From positions 2,131,056 through 2,195,055 of the forward strand of contig NZ_AP026830.1 in NCBI RefSeq assembly GCF_026000775.1: 64,000 nucleotides of DNA, written 5' to 3'. Positions within the stretch are counted from its first letter, which is position 1. Each line of letters opens with the position of its first letter. The stretch comes from Vulcanisaeta souniana JCM 11219 (GTDB taxonomy: Archaea > Thermoproteota > Thermoprotei > Thermoproteales > Thermocladiaceae). The notes under the pieces are model-generated. The model did no database searches. It was not told the DNA's origin and saw only the letters and a program-made list of their open reading frames with translations. The translations under genes were made by a program, and so were the position numbers. This document shows, piece by piece, positions 41,934 through 51,337 of the stretch.

Positions 41934-42503
41934 TCAAGCCCAATACTCAACAAGGCTAACCTTACGCCTAACCACGGCGCCACAATTAGGGCACTGAAGC
42001 AACTCCCCACTCTTCCACTTTAACGGATGGCCACACCTAGGGCACTTGGCATAAACCACGCCAAGCTGCGCATCCCTTAAAGTCAATGTGTAAGGTGGGT
42101 CCTTCGATATCACCCTGGCCCTAACTATATCGCCAATGCCGAGAACCTCACTGGCACTGCCGTTCCTCCCATTCAACAGTTGAGATGGCGGTATTATACC
42201 CGTCGCGTCATCCTTTAGCACTGTCCTGCTACCATTATTCTCAACACCGATTATCTTCACAATGACGACCCTATCATTTGGTATCGCCACAACCTTACCA
42301 TAAACAACATCGTTCACCCTCAACAACAAATTACTACCCCTTATGGGTTTAACACTGATCACATGCTCCTTATCATTACGTATGACCACCCCCATGACCT
42401 GAGCCCTTAATTTACCATCCACACCAACCTCCACGTTCTCCCCAGGCAGGTATTCCTCAGCAATACCAACAACATCTCCTGGAACAACAACCTCCTTACT
42501 CAT
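41934..42503 (-). CDS. csl4: Exosome RNA-binding protein Csl4
   Basis: Csl4 is a cap subunit of the archaeal RNA exosome. Three parts are visible in 189 residues: an N-terminal beta domain (VVVPGDVVGIAEEYLPGE), a central S1 domain (NDVVYGKVVAIPNDRVVIVK to GIGDIVRARVIS), and a C-terminal zinc ribbon (AKCPRCGHPLKWKSGELLQC, PNCG). Csl4 recruits DnaG-type partners and substrates. No other exosome gene is in the window. Confidence 0.93.
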   Translation of the reverse strand: MSKEVVVPGDVVGIAEEYLPGENVEVGVDGKLRAQVMGVVIRNDKEHVISVKPIRGSNLLLRVNDVVYGKVVAIPNDRVVIVKIIGVENNGSRTVLKDDATGIIPPSQLLNGRNGSASEVLGIGDIVRARVISKDPPYTLTLRDAQLGVVYAKCPRCGHPLKWKSGELLQCPNCGAVVRRKVSLVEYWA

Positions 42504-42588
42504 GGCTCATCCACCACCCAAACCCTGACTTACAGTCCTTGACTAGTGAGCACGAAACCCTTTATAAACCTATACCCTAAGAACCATT

Positions 42589-43401
42589 GTGGCCAAGATA
42601 CTCGTAACAAACGACGACGGTATATACAGCCCAGGGCTCAGGATGCTGTATGAATACGTAAAGGACCTAGGCGAGGTATATGTCGTTGCACCGGAGACCC
42701 CCAAATCGGCCTCCGGCCTCGGCATAACGCTTCACAAGCCTCTTAGGGTCTCGGTGATGGACCTATGCGGCTTTAAGGTATATGCGACATCCGGTACGCC
42801 CTCCGACACGATATACTTAGCGGCCTTGGAAATAACGGGTAATGTCGACCTCGTCCTCTCGGGTATAAACATTGGTGATAACACGTCAATGCAGGTAATA
42901 CTATCGTCAGGAACCCTCGGCGCCGCATTCCAGGCGGCACTGCTTGGTATCCCGGCCATTGCGTACTCGGTCGATGTTGAGAGTGGTGATGAGCTTGAGG
43001 GTAATGAGGAGCTTGAGCCTGTGCTTAGGGCTGTGGTTAGGGAGTCGGTTATGTTCGTGCTTAGGCACGGAATGCCCAGGGGCGTTGATGTAATTAGCAT
43101 AAACTTCCCAAGGACTATTAGTAGGGACATTAAGGTTAAGCTTGTTAGGGCTTCGAAGCTTAAGTTCTCCGAGAAGATCGACGTTAGGGTCGACCCACGT
43201 GGAGGTAAGTACTACTGGTTGTTTGGTTCATTGATTGAACCTGAGGAGAATACGGACACCTACGTAGTGCATAGGGAGGGCAATATCGCGCTTACGCCGC
43301 TGACCCTGGACATGAATGCCATGGGCCCGCGGCAGGAGGTCGGCATGGACAGCCTCAATAGGCTTGTTAATGCGCTAAATACGGCATTACCGCGCTTCTG
43401 A
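42589..43401 (+). CDS. surE: 5'/3'-nucleotidase SurE
   Basis: Metal-dependent phosphatase acting on nucleoside monophosphates. The N-terminal metal site is [14 protein letters not shown] (adjacent Asp pair), with [25 protein letters not shown] and the NIGDN motif ([13 protein letters not shown]) all conserved. The 270 residues are normal. GTG 42589 lies 26 nt downstream of TTTATAAAC. It is divergent from csl4. Confidence 0.95.
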   Translation: MAKILVTNDDGIYSPGLRMLYEYVKDLGEVYVVAPETPKSASGLGITLHKPLRVSVMDLCGFKVYATSGTPSDTIYLAALEITGNVDLVLSGINIGDNTSMQVILSSGTLGAAFQAALLGIPAIAYSVDVESGDELEGNEELEPVLRAVVRESVMFVLRHGMPRGVDVISINFPRTISRDIKVKLVRASKLKFSEKIDVRVDPRGGKYYWLFGSLIEPEENTDTYVVHREGNIALTPLTLDMNAMGPRQEVGMDSLNRLVNALNTALPRF

Positions 43402-43452
43402 GGTTAAGGGAAATAGAACTTATATAGGTCAGTTTATTGCCGTTGATTTGGT

Positions 43453-44046
43453 ATGAACGGGCATCAAATACTATATTTCGATGAGGTAAAGAGGGGTAAT
43501 TACGTGGTGTTTGTAAATCACGTACTTGAGCAAATACCGGTGGCCTATAGGGTGGGTGCGGTCGACATAGAGGTGCTCAATAAGTATAGGGATGAGTTGC
43601 TTGGCATTGCCGATGAGTTGGGTGAGACCTACTGTACGGCTATGTCGACGACGAATACGGACTTCTTTAAGGGAGGTAATTGTGTGGAATTTGTTAAGCA
43701 GTATTGGCGTGATTTCATCACTGGCATTGATAGGAATGAGCATTGGGTCAGCATGGTCATGTACATGCTCAAGCTATTTAGCGCTAATGTGGGTGTAACC
43801 GCACTGGTAACCTTGCCAATACAATTGAGTTCATTGGCTGTATCAATAATTAGCGGTGAGAACAAGCCGGTGACTCAGTTGGTGAGTGCCCTTGGAAAGC
43901 TCTCAGCGCTGACGACAGCCTTCTATGCAGAGGCACTGGTTCACTTACTGACGGAAAACGTTGGGGTGCCGCTAAGCGCCTACATGATGCTTGCGGGAGG
44001 GCTTGTAAATGAGTTACTGAAGGTCTATGGTAATGTCATTGCGTGA
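43453..44046 (+). CDS. Hypothetical all-helical protein, possible globin-sensor-like fold
   Basis: 197 residues, predicted mostly helical with no clear membrane segment. The central part (CVEFVKQYWRDFITG, then VSMVMYMLKLFSANVGVTAL and LPIQLSSLAVSIISG) has the rhythm of protoglobin or globin-coupled-sensor helices E-G. The expected proximal His at the centre of that pattern is not visible; the closest is in RNEHWVS. A heme role is therefore unsupported. It has its own TATA (ACTTATATAG, about 28 nt upstream) and precedes ileS in the same direction. I am unsure of the family. Confidence 0.6.
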   Translation: MNGHQILYFDEVKRGNYVVFVNHVLEQIPVAYRVGAVDIEVLNKYRDELLGIADELGETYCTAMSTTNTDFFKGGNCVEFVKQYWRDFITGIDRNEHWVSMVMYMLKLFSANVGVTALVTLPIQLSSLAVSIISGENKPVTQLVSALGKLSALTTAFYAEALVHLLTENVGVPLSAYMMLAGGLVNELLKVYGNVIA

Positions 44047-44079
44047 AATTTTTAAATACTCAATAAATCCTATGACTGG

Positions 44080-47000
44080 GTGTCCGTTATTGATTCACGT
44101 TTTACTCTGGAGACTCAGTTCGATGTAAAAAGGATTGAGGAGTTTGTTAGGCAGTATTGGCGTGAGGCGAACATTGAGGGTAAGTGGCATGAAGGACCTG
44201 CGAATGCCGGCAAGTGGTTTACTTTTCTTGAGGGTCCGCCAACTACTAATGGTTTTCCGCATGTTGGTCATATTAGGGGTAGGACGTATAAGGACGTTGT
44301 CCTCAAGTACCATAGGCTACTTGGTTATAGGGTTTGGGCCCAGGGTGGTTGGGATGAGCAGGGGTTGCCCGTGGAGATCGAGGTTGAGAAGAAGCTTGGG
44401 CTCAGGACTAAGAAGGATATTGAGAAGGTGGGTTATGAGAAGTTCAGCCTTGAGTGTAACTCACTGGTTGATTACTACCTTGAGAGGTGGAGGGAGATTG
44501 GCACGAGAAGGCTTGGCCTATGGCTTGACCTGGAAAGGGCCTATGAGACTAGGAGACCTTACTACATAGAGCATGTTTGGGCCTTCCTAAAGAATGCCTG
44601 GAAAAAGGGGCTTTTATTCGAGGATTATAGGGTATTACCATTCTGCCCAAGGTGTGAAACGGCGCTCAGTGATGCTGAGGTTGACCAGGGTTATGAGGAT
44701 AGGGAGGACCCATCAATATTCGTTAAGTTCCCCGTTGAGGGAGCAAGTAATACCTACTTGGTTATTTGGACGACAACGCCCTGGACCCTTGTTGATAATG
44801 AGGCCGTGGCCGTTAATCCCAATTTTAACTACGCATTGGTTAAGGTCAATGTTAATAACACCACGGAGTACCTATGGCTCGCCGAGCCCCTTGTACCCAA
44901 GTTGATGGAGAAATTCGGAATTAAGGATTATGAAATTGTTAGGGTTGTTAAGGGTTCAGAATTGGCTGGGACTAGGTATAGGCACATATACATGGAGAGA
45001 GTGCCAATACATGCAAGTCACATTGATAAGGCTCATTACGTGGTCTTGGCTGACTTCGTGACCCTTGAGGACGGTACTGGTTTAGTTCACATAGCCCCTG
45101 CTCACGGTCCTGAGGACTTTGAGGTAGCTAAGAAGTATGGTTTGCCTGTGACGAATTCCGTGGAAATAAACGGTATATTCAATGAAAACGGCGGTGGATT
45201 CCGTGGTAAGTACTGGCTCGACGTGTCCCAAGAAGTCATGGATGATTTAAAGAATAGGGGTTTGCTCCTTCGTCATGAGACCATAGTGCACGCCTACCCA
45301 CACTGCTGGAGGTGCGGTACACCACTGATCTATAGGTCTGATAGGCAGTGGTTCATTAGGGTGTCCGCATACAGGGATAAGCTGGTTGAGGAGCTTAAGA
45401 AGGTGAAGATACATCCCGACTTCCTGAGGGATAGGTTCGATAATTGGGTTGCGAATGCCAGGGATTGGACGATATCGAGAAGTAGGGTTTGGGGTACGCC
45501 ACTACCTATATGGCGTTGCAAGGATGATCCAGGCAAGGTCTTGGTCATAGGCTCAATGGATGAGTTGAGGAAGTATGCAAAGTTCATACCCAATGTGCCA
45601 AGTGAGATGCTTGTTCATAGGCCTTGGGTTGACATGGTAAGGATAGAAACCGAGGACTGCAGGGAGTGGGTTAGGGAACCCTTCGTTGTTGATGTTTGGA
45701 TGGACAGTGGCGTGGCATGGATAGCCAGTGTTGATGGTCTCAGGAATAAGGAGTTGTTTGATAGGTTGTACCCATATGACTGGGTTACAGAGGCGATAGA
45801 CCAGACGAGGGGTTGGTTCTACTCATTACTGGTGACCTCGGTGCTATGGATGGGTAGGGCGCCGTATAAGTCCATATTGATCAGTGGCCATGTTGTTGAT
45901 AAGTATGGACAGAAGATGAGTAAGTCCAAGGGTAATGTGATTTGGGCCGAGGATCTATTCAATAAGTGGGGTGCTGACCCAACGAGACTTTACCTACTGA
46001 TTAAGTCAGCCCCCTGGGATACAATGTCCGTTGACCCTGATGAAATAGCCGAGACAAGGAGCGTACTATCGATACTGTGGAATGTGGTTAAATTTGCAGA
46101 TACCTACATGGCGCTCGATAAGTTTGATCCAGCTGTGCATAGACTTGAGGAGTTAATGGGTAGGGGATTGATTGAGGATAGGTGGATGCTCAGTAGGTTC
46201 CATAGTAGGTTGCGTAGGTTCATTAGTTATATGAATAACATGGAGTTGCATATGGCGGCTAGGGAATGGGTCAACTTGGTGGTTGATGACTTGAGTCATG
46301 GCTATATTAGGTTGATTAGGCGTAGGGTTTGGACTGAGGAGAGTAGGGAGGATAAGTACGTAGCCTATGCAGTGCTGTATAGGGTCATTAAGGGTGCATT
46401 GATAATGGGCTCTGCGCTTGTGCCCCATGTAACTGAGTATCTGTGGAATGCTTTCATAAGGAAGTTCGAGAGGGAGGAAGCAATAAGTGTGCATTTAATG
46501 TCAATACCGAGGGTAAGCGAGGAGTACATTGATGAGAAGCTAGAGGGTGCCTTCGAACTGTTATTTGCCTTGTTCTCAGACATTGCTGAAATGAGGAATA
46601 GGATTAAGGTGAAGTTGAGGTGGCCATTGGCAAGGGCCATGGTTAAGGTTGAGGGAGGAGACCAAGGCATGCTGGGACAGGTAAAGCACTTACTTGAGTA
46701 CCTGGCTAATGTTAAGGAGGTTCAGTTTGTCGGCGACTTAGGTCAATGCAATGAGAATGAGTATGTTAGGGCTCAGGGTAAGGGTTATGAGATATGTCTT
46801 AGTAAGGTAATGGATAAGAGACTGTACTATGAGGCGTTGGCTAGGGAGGTAGTGAGGCGTATACAGACCATGAGGGCCAAGGCAAACCTTAGGGTTGATG
46901 AGAGGATTAGGGTTTACGTGAGTACAGGGAGTAACGATTTGCTCACTGCAATAAGTGAGTTTAGGGATTACATAATGAATGAGGTTAGGGCTGTGGATAT

Positions 47001-47091
47001 AGTGAGCAATAGGGCGTCAACCAATGCCCTTACAATGGATTGGGATATTGAAGACATGAGGGTTCAGATAGGGATAGAACGCATACCCTAA
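44080..47091 (+). CDS. ileS: Isoleucyl-tRNA synthetase
   Basis: 1003-residue class I enzyme charging tRNA-Ile. Motifs: PTTNGFPHVGHIRGRTYKD (HIGH as HVGH), GGWDEQGLPVE, a CP1 editing domain (VIWTTTPWTL, DFVTLEDGTGLVHIAPAHG), IDQTRGWFYSLLV and KMSKSKGNVIW. The C-terminal anticodon-binding region carries the archaeal/eukaryotic-type tail. GTG 44080 is 26 nt downstream of TTTTTAAATA. The stop overlaps the convergent ASCH gene by four bases. Confidence 0.96.
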   Translation: MSVIDSRFTLETQFDVKRIEEFVRQYWREANIEGKWHEGPANAGKWFTFLEGPPTTNGFPHVGHIRGRTYKDVVLKYHRLLGYRVWAQGGWDEQGLPVEIEVEKKLGLRTKKDIEKVGYEKFSLECNSLVDYYLERWREIGTRRLGLWLDLERAYETRRPYYIEHVWAFLKNAWKKGLLFEDYRVLPFCPRCETALSDAEVDQGYEDREDPSIFVKFPVEGASNTYLVIWTTTPWTLVDNEAVAVNPNFNYALVKVNVNNTTEYLWLAEPLVPKLMEKFGIKDYEIVRVVKGSELAGTRYRHIYMERVPIHASHIDKAHYVVLADFVTLEDGTGLVHIAPAHGPEDFEVAKKYGLPVTNSVEINGIFNENGGGFRGKYWLDVSQEVMDDLKNRGLLLRHETIVHAYPHCWRCGTPLIYRSDRQWFIRVSAYRDKLVEELKKVKIHPDFLRDRFDNWVANARDWTISRSRVWGTPLPIWRCKDDPGKVLVIGSMDELRKYAKFIPNVPSEMLVHRPWVDMVRIETEDCREWVREPFVVDVWMDSGVAWIASVDGLRNKELFDRLYPYDWVTEAIDQTRGWFYSLLVTSVLWMGRAPYKSILISGHVVDKYGQKMSKSKGNVIWAEDLFNKWGADPTRLYLLIKSAPWDTMSVDPDEIAETRSVLSILWNVVKFADTYMALDKFDPAVHRLEELMGRGLIEDRWMLSRFHSRLRRFISYMNNMELHMAAREWVNLVVDDLSHGYIRLIRRRVWTEESREDKYVAYAVLYRVIKGALIMGSALVPHVTEYLWNAFIRKFEREEAISVHLMSIPRVSEEYIDEKLEGAFELLFALFSDIAEMRNRIKVKLRWPLARAMVKVEGGDQGMLGQVKHLLEYLANVKEVQFVGDLGQCNENEYVRAQGKGYEICLSKVMDKRLYYEALAREVVRRIQTMRAKANLRVDERIRVYVSTGSNDLLTAISEFRDYIMNEVRAVDIVSNRASTNALTMDWDIEDMRVQIGIERIP

Positions 47092-47660
47092 TGATCATTC
47101 AAAACGCCCATATTAACTAAGTGCTTAAGTGCTCTTCTCACGATTCTCCTGATTATTACCCTGCCCTTAAAGGAACCGAACAACTTAATTGCTGCCCTAC
47201 GAATACTACCCTCATTGATTAATTCCTGGAGTATCCTCCTCTCCTCCTCGTTCATGGGCACGTTATACCTAAGCGCAAACCTGGCAATATCAACTGGGCT
47301 AAGCCCAACGGAGTCATCATCCCTATACCCAATCATTCTGGTGACCTCGAGCATTAGTATTGTGACCCAATCGTCATCGGAAACATCGTCGTAAATTCTC
47401 CTCAATTCATCAATTAAGACTTGCCTACTCGTAAAACCATCCATAACAGCATCATCATCAGTCAGGTCGGAAATCCTCTTATACGAGACATTCACAATCC
47501 TAGCCTTCGCAACCACAGCACCACCACTATGTATAAAGACCTCCCTATACCTAGGCCTAACGATACCCAGCCTAATCGTTGTGAATCTACCGTTGCTGAG
47601 TTTATCCAGGTACTTCGACTTAAGCATTAGGTGTCTACCTAGGTAAACGACCCTACGCAT
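47088..47660 (-). CDS. ASCH-domain protein
   Basis: 190 residues. The N-terminal half is an ASCH (PUA-like) domain: LMLKSKYLDKLSNGRFTTIR, REVFIHSGGAVVAKARIVNV and the loop ISDLTDDDAVMDGFTSR. The C-terminal half is a helical, basic extension (EERRILQELINEGSIRRAAI). ASCH domains bind RNA or act as nucleases/amidohydrolases; here RNA binding is the likelier guess. Shares the TTTTAAAA box at 47685-47692 with the divergent membrane protein. Confidence 0.82.
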   Translation of the reverse strand: MRRVVYLGRHLMLKSKYLDKLSNGRFTTIRLGIVRPRYREVFIHSGGAVVAKARIVNVSYKRISDLTDDDAVMDGFTSRQVLIDELRRIYDDVSDDDWVTILMLEVTRMIGYRDDDSVGLSPVDIARFALRYNVPMNEEERRILQELINEGSIRRAAIKLFGSFKGRVIIRRIVRRALKHLVNMGVLNDH

Positions 47661-47684
47661 TTATGGTGAGTGAGAGAGGAGGTG

Positions 47685-47692
47685 TTTTAAAA
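47685..47692. promoter_or_regulatory. Shared palindromic TATA box
   Basis: TTTTAAAA is a perfect palindrome centred 28.5 nt from both the minus-strand ATG at 47660 and the plus-strand ATG at 47717. It decides the plus-strand start: the earlier ATG 47663 lies upstream of the TATA and would need another promoter. Confidence 0.6.
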
Positions 47693-47716
47693 GGGTTTAT
47701 CCGCGGTATAGCGCGT

Positions 47717-48052
47717 ATGAAGCTTGATGGTGTTGTTAAGTACGCAAATGTCGTCTATGCGGGATTAATGATAGGGTTGGCGGCATACATAGCTATTCTA
47801 ATAAAGCATGGTTATACCTTTGTTCCAGTATCACCGCAAAATGTCACCAGCGTTTCCCAACTGTTTGCATCAGGTGCCTTGGGTCCATTGGCGCTGGGGT
47901 TAATACCCTGGGTGTTGATGGTAATGATAATCGCGACAGTATTTATAGTCCTGCTAAACATGGTTTATGAAAACAGCCTAAAGCCAGTGAGTAGAGAGGT
48001 AAAGAGGAAAAGAGAGGAGCCAAAGAGTAAGGGAAAGAATAAGAATAAGTAG
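47717..48052 (+). CDS. Small membrane protein with Lys-rich tail
   Basis: 111 residues from ATG 47717. Two membrane helices (about 11-30 and 60-85) flank an external loop (GYTFVPVSPQNVTSVSQLFA). A highly basic C-terminus (KRKREEPKSKGKNKNK) would face the cytosol and could contact nucleic acid or phospholipid. No family is recognised. The start was chosen from the shared TATA; a frame extending 18 codons upstream is open. Confidence 0.6.
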   Translation: MKLDGVVKYANVVYAGLMIGLAAYIAILIKHGYTFVPVSPQNVTSVSQLFASGALGPLALGLIPWVLMVMIIATVFIVLLNMVYENSLKPVSREVKRKREEPKSKGKNKNK

Positions 48053-48080
48053 GATCCTTATGAACAGGATGATTTTATCC

Positions 48081-48359
48081 CTAACCTAATTCCGTTTCAG
48101 TTAGTCTACGCTTCACTGCCCTATCGAAAACCACCCAGTTCCTATACCACTCCTCATTGGCCTTCTTAAGTTCCGTAAGTATCGCCTTGGTTAGGTCCTT
48201 GGCGGTTACCTTATCTACATCCATGAATTGACACTCAACCTTCCTGGCTATCCTCCTGGCCGCGTCTATTGGTGCGCCGGCCTTGAGAATGCTGACCACG
48301 ATCTTCTCAATTACAAAGTTCTCCTCAGAGCCGTCTCTCTTAATGACCCTGTTAACCAT
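48081..48359 (-). CDS. Stand-alone ATP-cone domain protein
   Basis: 92 residues that are essentially one ATP-cone: VNRVIKRDGSEENFVIEKIV, SILKAGAPIDAARRIARKV and DLTKAILTELKKANEEWYRN. ATP-cones sense ATP/dATP in ribonucleotide reductases and NrdR. Here there is neither a reductase nor a zinc ribbon as in NrdR, so it may act as a free nucleotide-sensing regulator. Confidence 0.85.
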   Translation of the reverse strand: MVNRVIKRDGSEENFVIEKIVVSILKAGAPIDAARRIARKVECQFMDVDKVTAKDLTKAILTELKKANEEWYRNWVVFDRAVKRRLTETELG

Positions 48360-48425
48360 TAACCACTACTAGAGAGCCGCCTAAAATTGCTTTCTCTCGT
48401 TGATAGACAATGCATGCTACTACTT

Positions 48426-49736
48426 CTATGCGCGTCTACTGCTGGATAGTAGGGATTCAAGTCTATTAATATACAGGACCTTCTCAACTTCCTCGTAATT
48501 ATCATTAACCCTGATCATGCCAAGCCTAATGTGGCTGATTGCATTCTCGTAGTTAAAGGTCCTGGGTATTGATATTACCGCCTTGCCTGTATTATAGTAG
48601 ATTCTTCGTAGCATACCCAGCGATAGTAGGTAATGGTTCTCATCCTCCAGGGCGATCAATAAGCCTCTCTCCCAATTCATGGGTAGTACCGCCACACTGA
48701 CACCGCCTAGGCTCCTGGCATGAAACTCCTTGGTGTTGCCTATGGCTATGGCCACGTTACCCCATTGCTCAACATAATACAAAGGCAGGTTGAGGCTCCT
48801 CCTGATTAGGCGAAGCATGGATCTATCGTAGGTTAACCCACTGTATAGTGGTAGGTTTATGATTGGTTTCTCCCTGAGGTTTATGCTTAGATCCCTTGAT
48901 GGCATTAGATACTTACTATAACCCATCTCCCTACGTATCTTCCTATCATCTCTATCCCTAATCCTGGCATTGGGTGATGACGGTATTATAATGGGGTTCT
49001 CAACGATCCCGGTCAACTTATTGATTAATTCATCAACTTCATTACCCCGCTTAATAACAACCACGTAATTAGCGTTCACCCTTCTAATGATCTCAAGCTT
49101 GAACCCTATGGCCGTTGTATCGGAGATCCATCCATCGGTATTTATTATCACGGTGTCGACACCGTAATTCTGCCTAAGATCATTAACCAACTTAGTGATG
49201 GAGTTCAATACGTAATTCCAAACATGCTCTATACTCGTTGTCTTAACAAAGACTGACTTCAAACCCCTTAACTGGGTTAGGTGGGTTATGAGATTGTCTG
49301 CAACGGCCGATGAAATCGTGGTTGGCGGCCCAATGTCATTCTGACCTGGGTCTCCATCAATTACACCTACCTTGAGTCCTTCTCTTACGCCCTTATTAAC
49401 GAGTATCGTGGTTACGGTGGTCTTACCAACATCCATTGCACCAAGCACCACTACTATGGAGTTCCTAAGCGGTATTGCAGCCAAGGCCCTATCCCAAACA
49501 TCTATAACTTCGTCATCGCCGCTTATTCGTTCGAGGTTACCCTCTGGACCAAGTACGACCTCTATCTTGCCATTACCTAATGACTTTGCTATTATCCTCC
49601 TGCCCCTCATTACGGTAAATGCGCTCCCTGGCCCGTATTCAACACCCAATACATACAACTTGCCATCAATTACCTTTATGTTGGCGGGTCCATCAATGCT
49701 CAGGAACTCGCTGGGTCCCACTGTGTGTATTTCCAC
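48426..49736 (-). CDS. Clp1/Grc3-type polyribonucleotide 5'-hydroxyl kinase
   Basis: 436 residues. An N-terminal beta domain (1-90) precedes a P-loop kinase domain: Walker A GAMDVGKTT (about 98-106), Walker B/lid region VGVIDGDPGQNDIGPPTTIS, and the later INTDGWISDTTAIGFKLEII typical of Clp1/Nol9/Grc3. A C-terminal domain follows. It phosphorylates 5'-OH RNA ends and may serve tRNA or rRNA processing. Minus-strand TTATTTAAG is about 26 nt upstream of ATG 49736. Confidence 0.88.
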   Translation of the reverse strand: MEIHTVGPSEFLSIDGPANIKVIDGKLYVLGVEYGPGSAFTVMRGRRIIAKSLGNGKIEVVLGPEGNLERISGDDEVIDVWDRALAAIPLRNSIVVVLGAMDVGKTTVTTILVNKGVREGLKVGVIDGDPGQNDIGPPTTISSAVADNLITHLTQLRGLKSVFVKTTSIEHVWNYVLNSITKLVNDLRQNYGVDTVIINTDGWISDTTAIGFKLEIIRRVNANYVVVIKRGNEVDELINKLTGIVENPIIIPSSPNARIRDRDDRKIRREMGYSKYLMPSRDLSINLREKPIINLPLYSGLTYDRSMLRLIRRSLNLPLYYVEQWGNVAIAIGNTKEFHARSLGGVSVAVLPMNWERGLLIALEDENHYLLSLGMLRRIYYNTGKAVISIPRTFNYENAISHIRLGMIRVNDNYEEVEKVLYINRLESLLSSSRRA

Positions 49737-49791
49737 GATGTAATTATTATTTACGTAATTATTTAAGCTTGATTATTCAATGGGTCTCTTC

Positions 49792-50172
49792 CTAGTATAG
49801 TGATAGGTCCCTAAAGTCGTACGGTATTGGCATTCCCTTCTTCTTGAGTTCATCGTATTTACTTGCCAGGAATTCCTCGAGTATTGGGCATCCTTCGTAT
49901 TTGCCCTCCCTTGGGCACTTGTGGTCTTCCGTATTGAATAGGATGAAGCAGTCACTGGATCTCGTATCGTAATATGGGCACTTCTTGTAGTAGTCCTTCA
50001 TTGACCTTATTATCCTAATGACCCATCGCTGCTTTGGGTCCTTTATTTCTCGCTTCAGTTCGTATTCATTTAAGTCTTCCTCATCCGAATAACCATACTT
50101 CACTAGAATCACCCTCTCGAGTCGACTAAGGCGTAGTTGTGCAAGGATATTAATACCTTTCTCCTCCTGCAC
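49792..50172 (-). CDS. Cysteine-containing conserved hypothetical protein
   Basis: 126 residues, strongly charged. The middle contains KKCPYYDTRSSDCF and HKCPREGKYEGCPILEEF, a four-cysteine pattern (C-x9-C, C-x8-C) that could bind zinc or an iron-sulfur cluster. The N-terminal half is helical (RLSRLERVILVKYGYSDEED). GTG 50172 begins the frame. No family name comes to mind. It lies just upstream of the Clp1-type kinase on the same strand and could belong with RNA processing. Confidence 0.62.
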   Translation of the reverse strand: MQEEKGINILAQLRLSRLERVILVKYGYSDEEDLNEYELKREIKDPKQRWVIRIIRSMKDYYKKCPYYDTRSSDCFILFNTEDHKCPREGKYEGCPILEEFLASKYDELKKKGMPIPYDFRDLSLY

Positions 50173-50266
50173 CTTATTGCGCGCCTTATTTTACGTATCG
50201 TACATTCAACTTAGAAAATGCCTATAGCACTAAAAATTTAAAGCTCAATAGGGATGTCTGAACTGA

Positions 50267-51268
50267 ATGGCAACAGGCAAGGACTTGATGGTATTACTTC
50301 CGCGACTATCAGACTTGGTTAAGAGGGAAGAGGTTCAGGTCAACAAGATGATTGCCGATGCAATAAGGACTAAGGGCGTTAAGAAAATCCTCACTGAGCT
50401 TGAGGGTGAGCTTAAGGGATTAAATGAAATAGCTATGGATGTACTGAGTAGCCTCGCCGTAGGTAGGCACATCCTCATAATGGGTCCCGTGGGCATAGGA
50501 AAAACCACCCTGGCAGAATCACTATCAGAGATACTGCACATATCGGAGCCTCCATACATTGAGGTGGCGTGTCACAGTCATATGACCGCGACGGAGTTAA
50601 CGGGTGACATTGATATAGCCGTTGCACTACAGGCAGGCCTTGACCATCCACTAGCCTATATACCAGGTCCTTTAGTGATGGCTCACGGCGGTATACTAAT
50701 ACTTGATGAAATAAATAGGTTGAACCCCTACAGCCAAGCAGCACTGCTTCAGGTTCTTCAAGAGCACTACGTGTTCATTAGGGGTTTCAAGATAAGAAGT
50801 GATTTCCTAGTGGTAGCCACATCAAACCCAGCCGAGTACTCAGGTGTTTATGAGCTCAGTGAGGCGTTGGCGGATAGGATGAAGGTTGTGGAAATACCAT
50901 ACCCAGACAAGGACCTCCTCAAGTCAATACTATCCTGGAAGAGCAGCCTATACATGGAGCACCTAGGCCTTAAGGCGCCAGATGCCATGACTGAGGTCAC
51001 CGCCACATTCATGACCTTGGTCTCCCAGGACAGCAATATAGAGGTTGGCCCGAGCATTAGGTCAGCCATTTACGCAATAACCACGGCCATGTCTAGGGCC
51101 TGGCTTGAGGGTAGGGAAGTTTCACTGAACGACTTGAAGAAGGAGATCATTAGTAACATGGTTAATGTGGTGCGTGGTAACTTCGCAAACGAGGTAGAGA
51201 AGAGGGACTACCTCTCCCGTAAGTTTGACGAAGCAGTGATGATGTACAGGAGGTACTCAAGGAAGTGA
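50267..51268 (+). CDS. MoxR-type AAA+ ATPase
   Basis: 333 residues. Walker A is ILIMGPVGIGKTTLAES, Walker B GGILILDEINRLNPYSQ, sensor 1 LVVATSNPAEYSGVYELSEA, with the arginine-finger region ADRMKVVEIPYP. MoxR ATPases work with a von Willebrand factor A protein as metal- or protein-complex chaperones; the VWA gene follows 69 bases downstream. What this pair inserts or assembles is not evident. TTTAAAG about 29 nt upstream supports ATG 50267. Confidence 0.93.
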   Translation: MATGKDLMVLLPRLSDLVKREEVQVNKMIADAIRTKGVKKILTELEGELKGLNEIAMDVLSSLAVGRHILIMGPVGIGKTTLAESLSEILHISEPPYIEVACHSHMTATELTGDIDIAVALQAGLDHPLAYIPGPLVMAHGGILILDEINRLNPYSQAALLQVLQEHYVFIRGFKIRSDFLVVATSNPAEYSGVYELSEALADRMKVVEIPYPDKDLLKSILSWKSSLYMEHLGLKAPDAMTEVTATFMTLVSQDSNIEVGPSIRSAIYAITTAMSRAWLEGREVSLNDLKKEIISNMVNVVRGNFANEVEKRDYLSRKFDEAVMMYRRYSRK

Positions 51269-51337
51269 TTACCATGGGTGGTTAAATGGGTAAGTTATTT
51301 AATACAGCGTGTGATTAATTACAACCGGGGTTAGGAC

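Noticed and set aside
47663-47716. Longer start for the small membrane protein (ATG 47663)
   Set aside because: The palindromic TATA at 47685-47692 lies downstream of that ATG, so a leaderless transcript must start near 47717.
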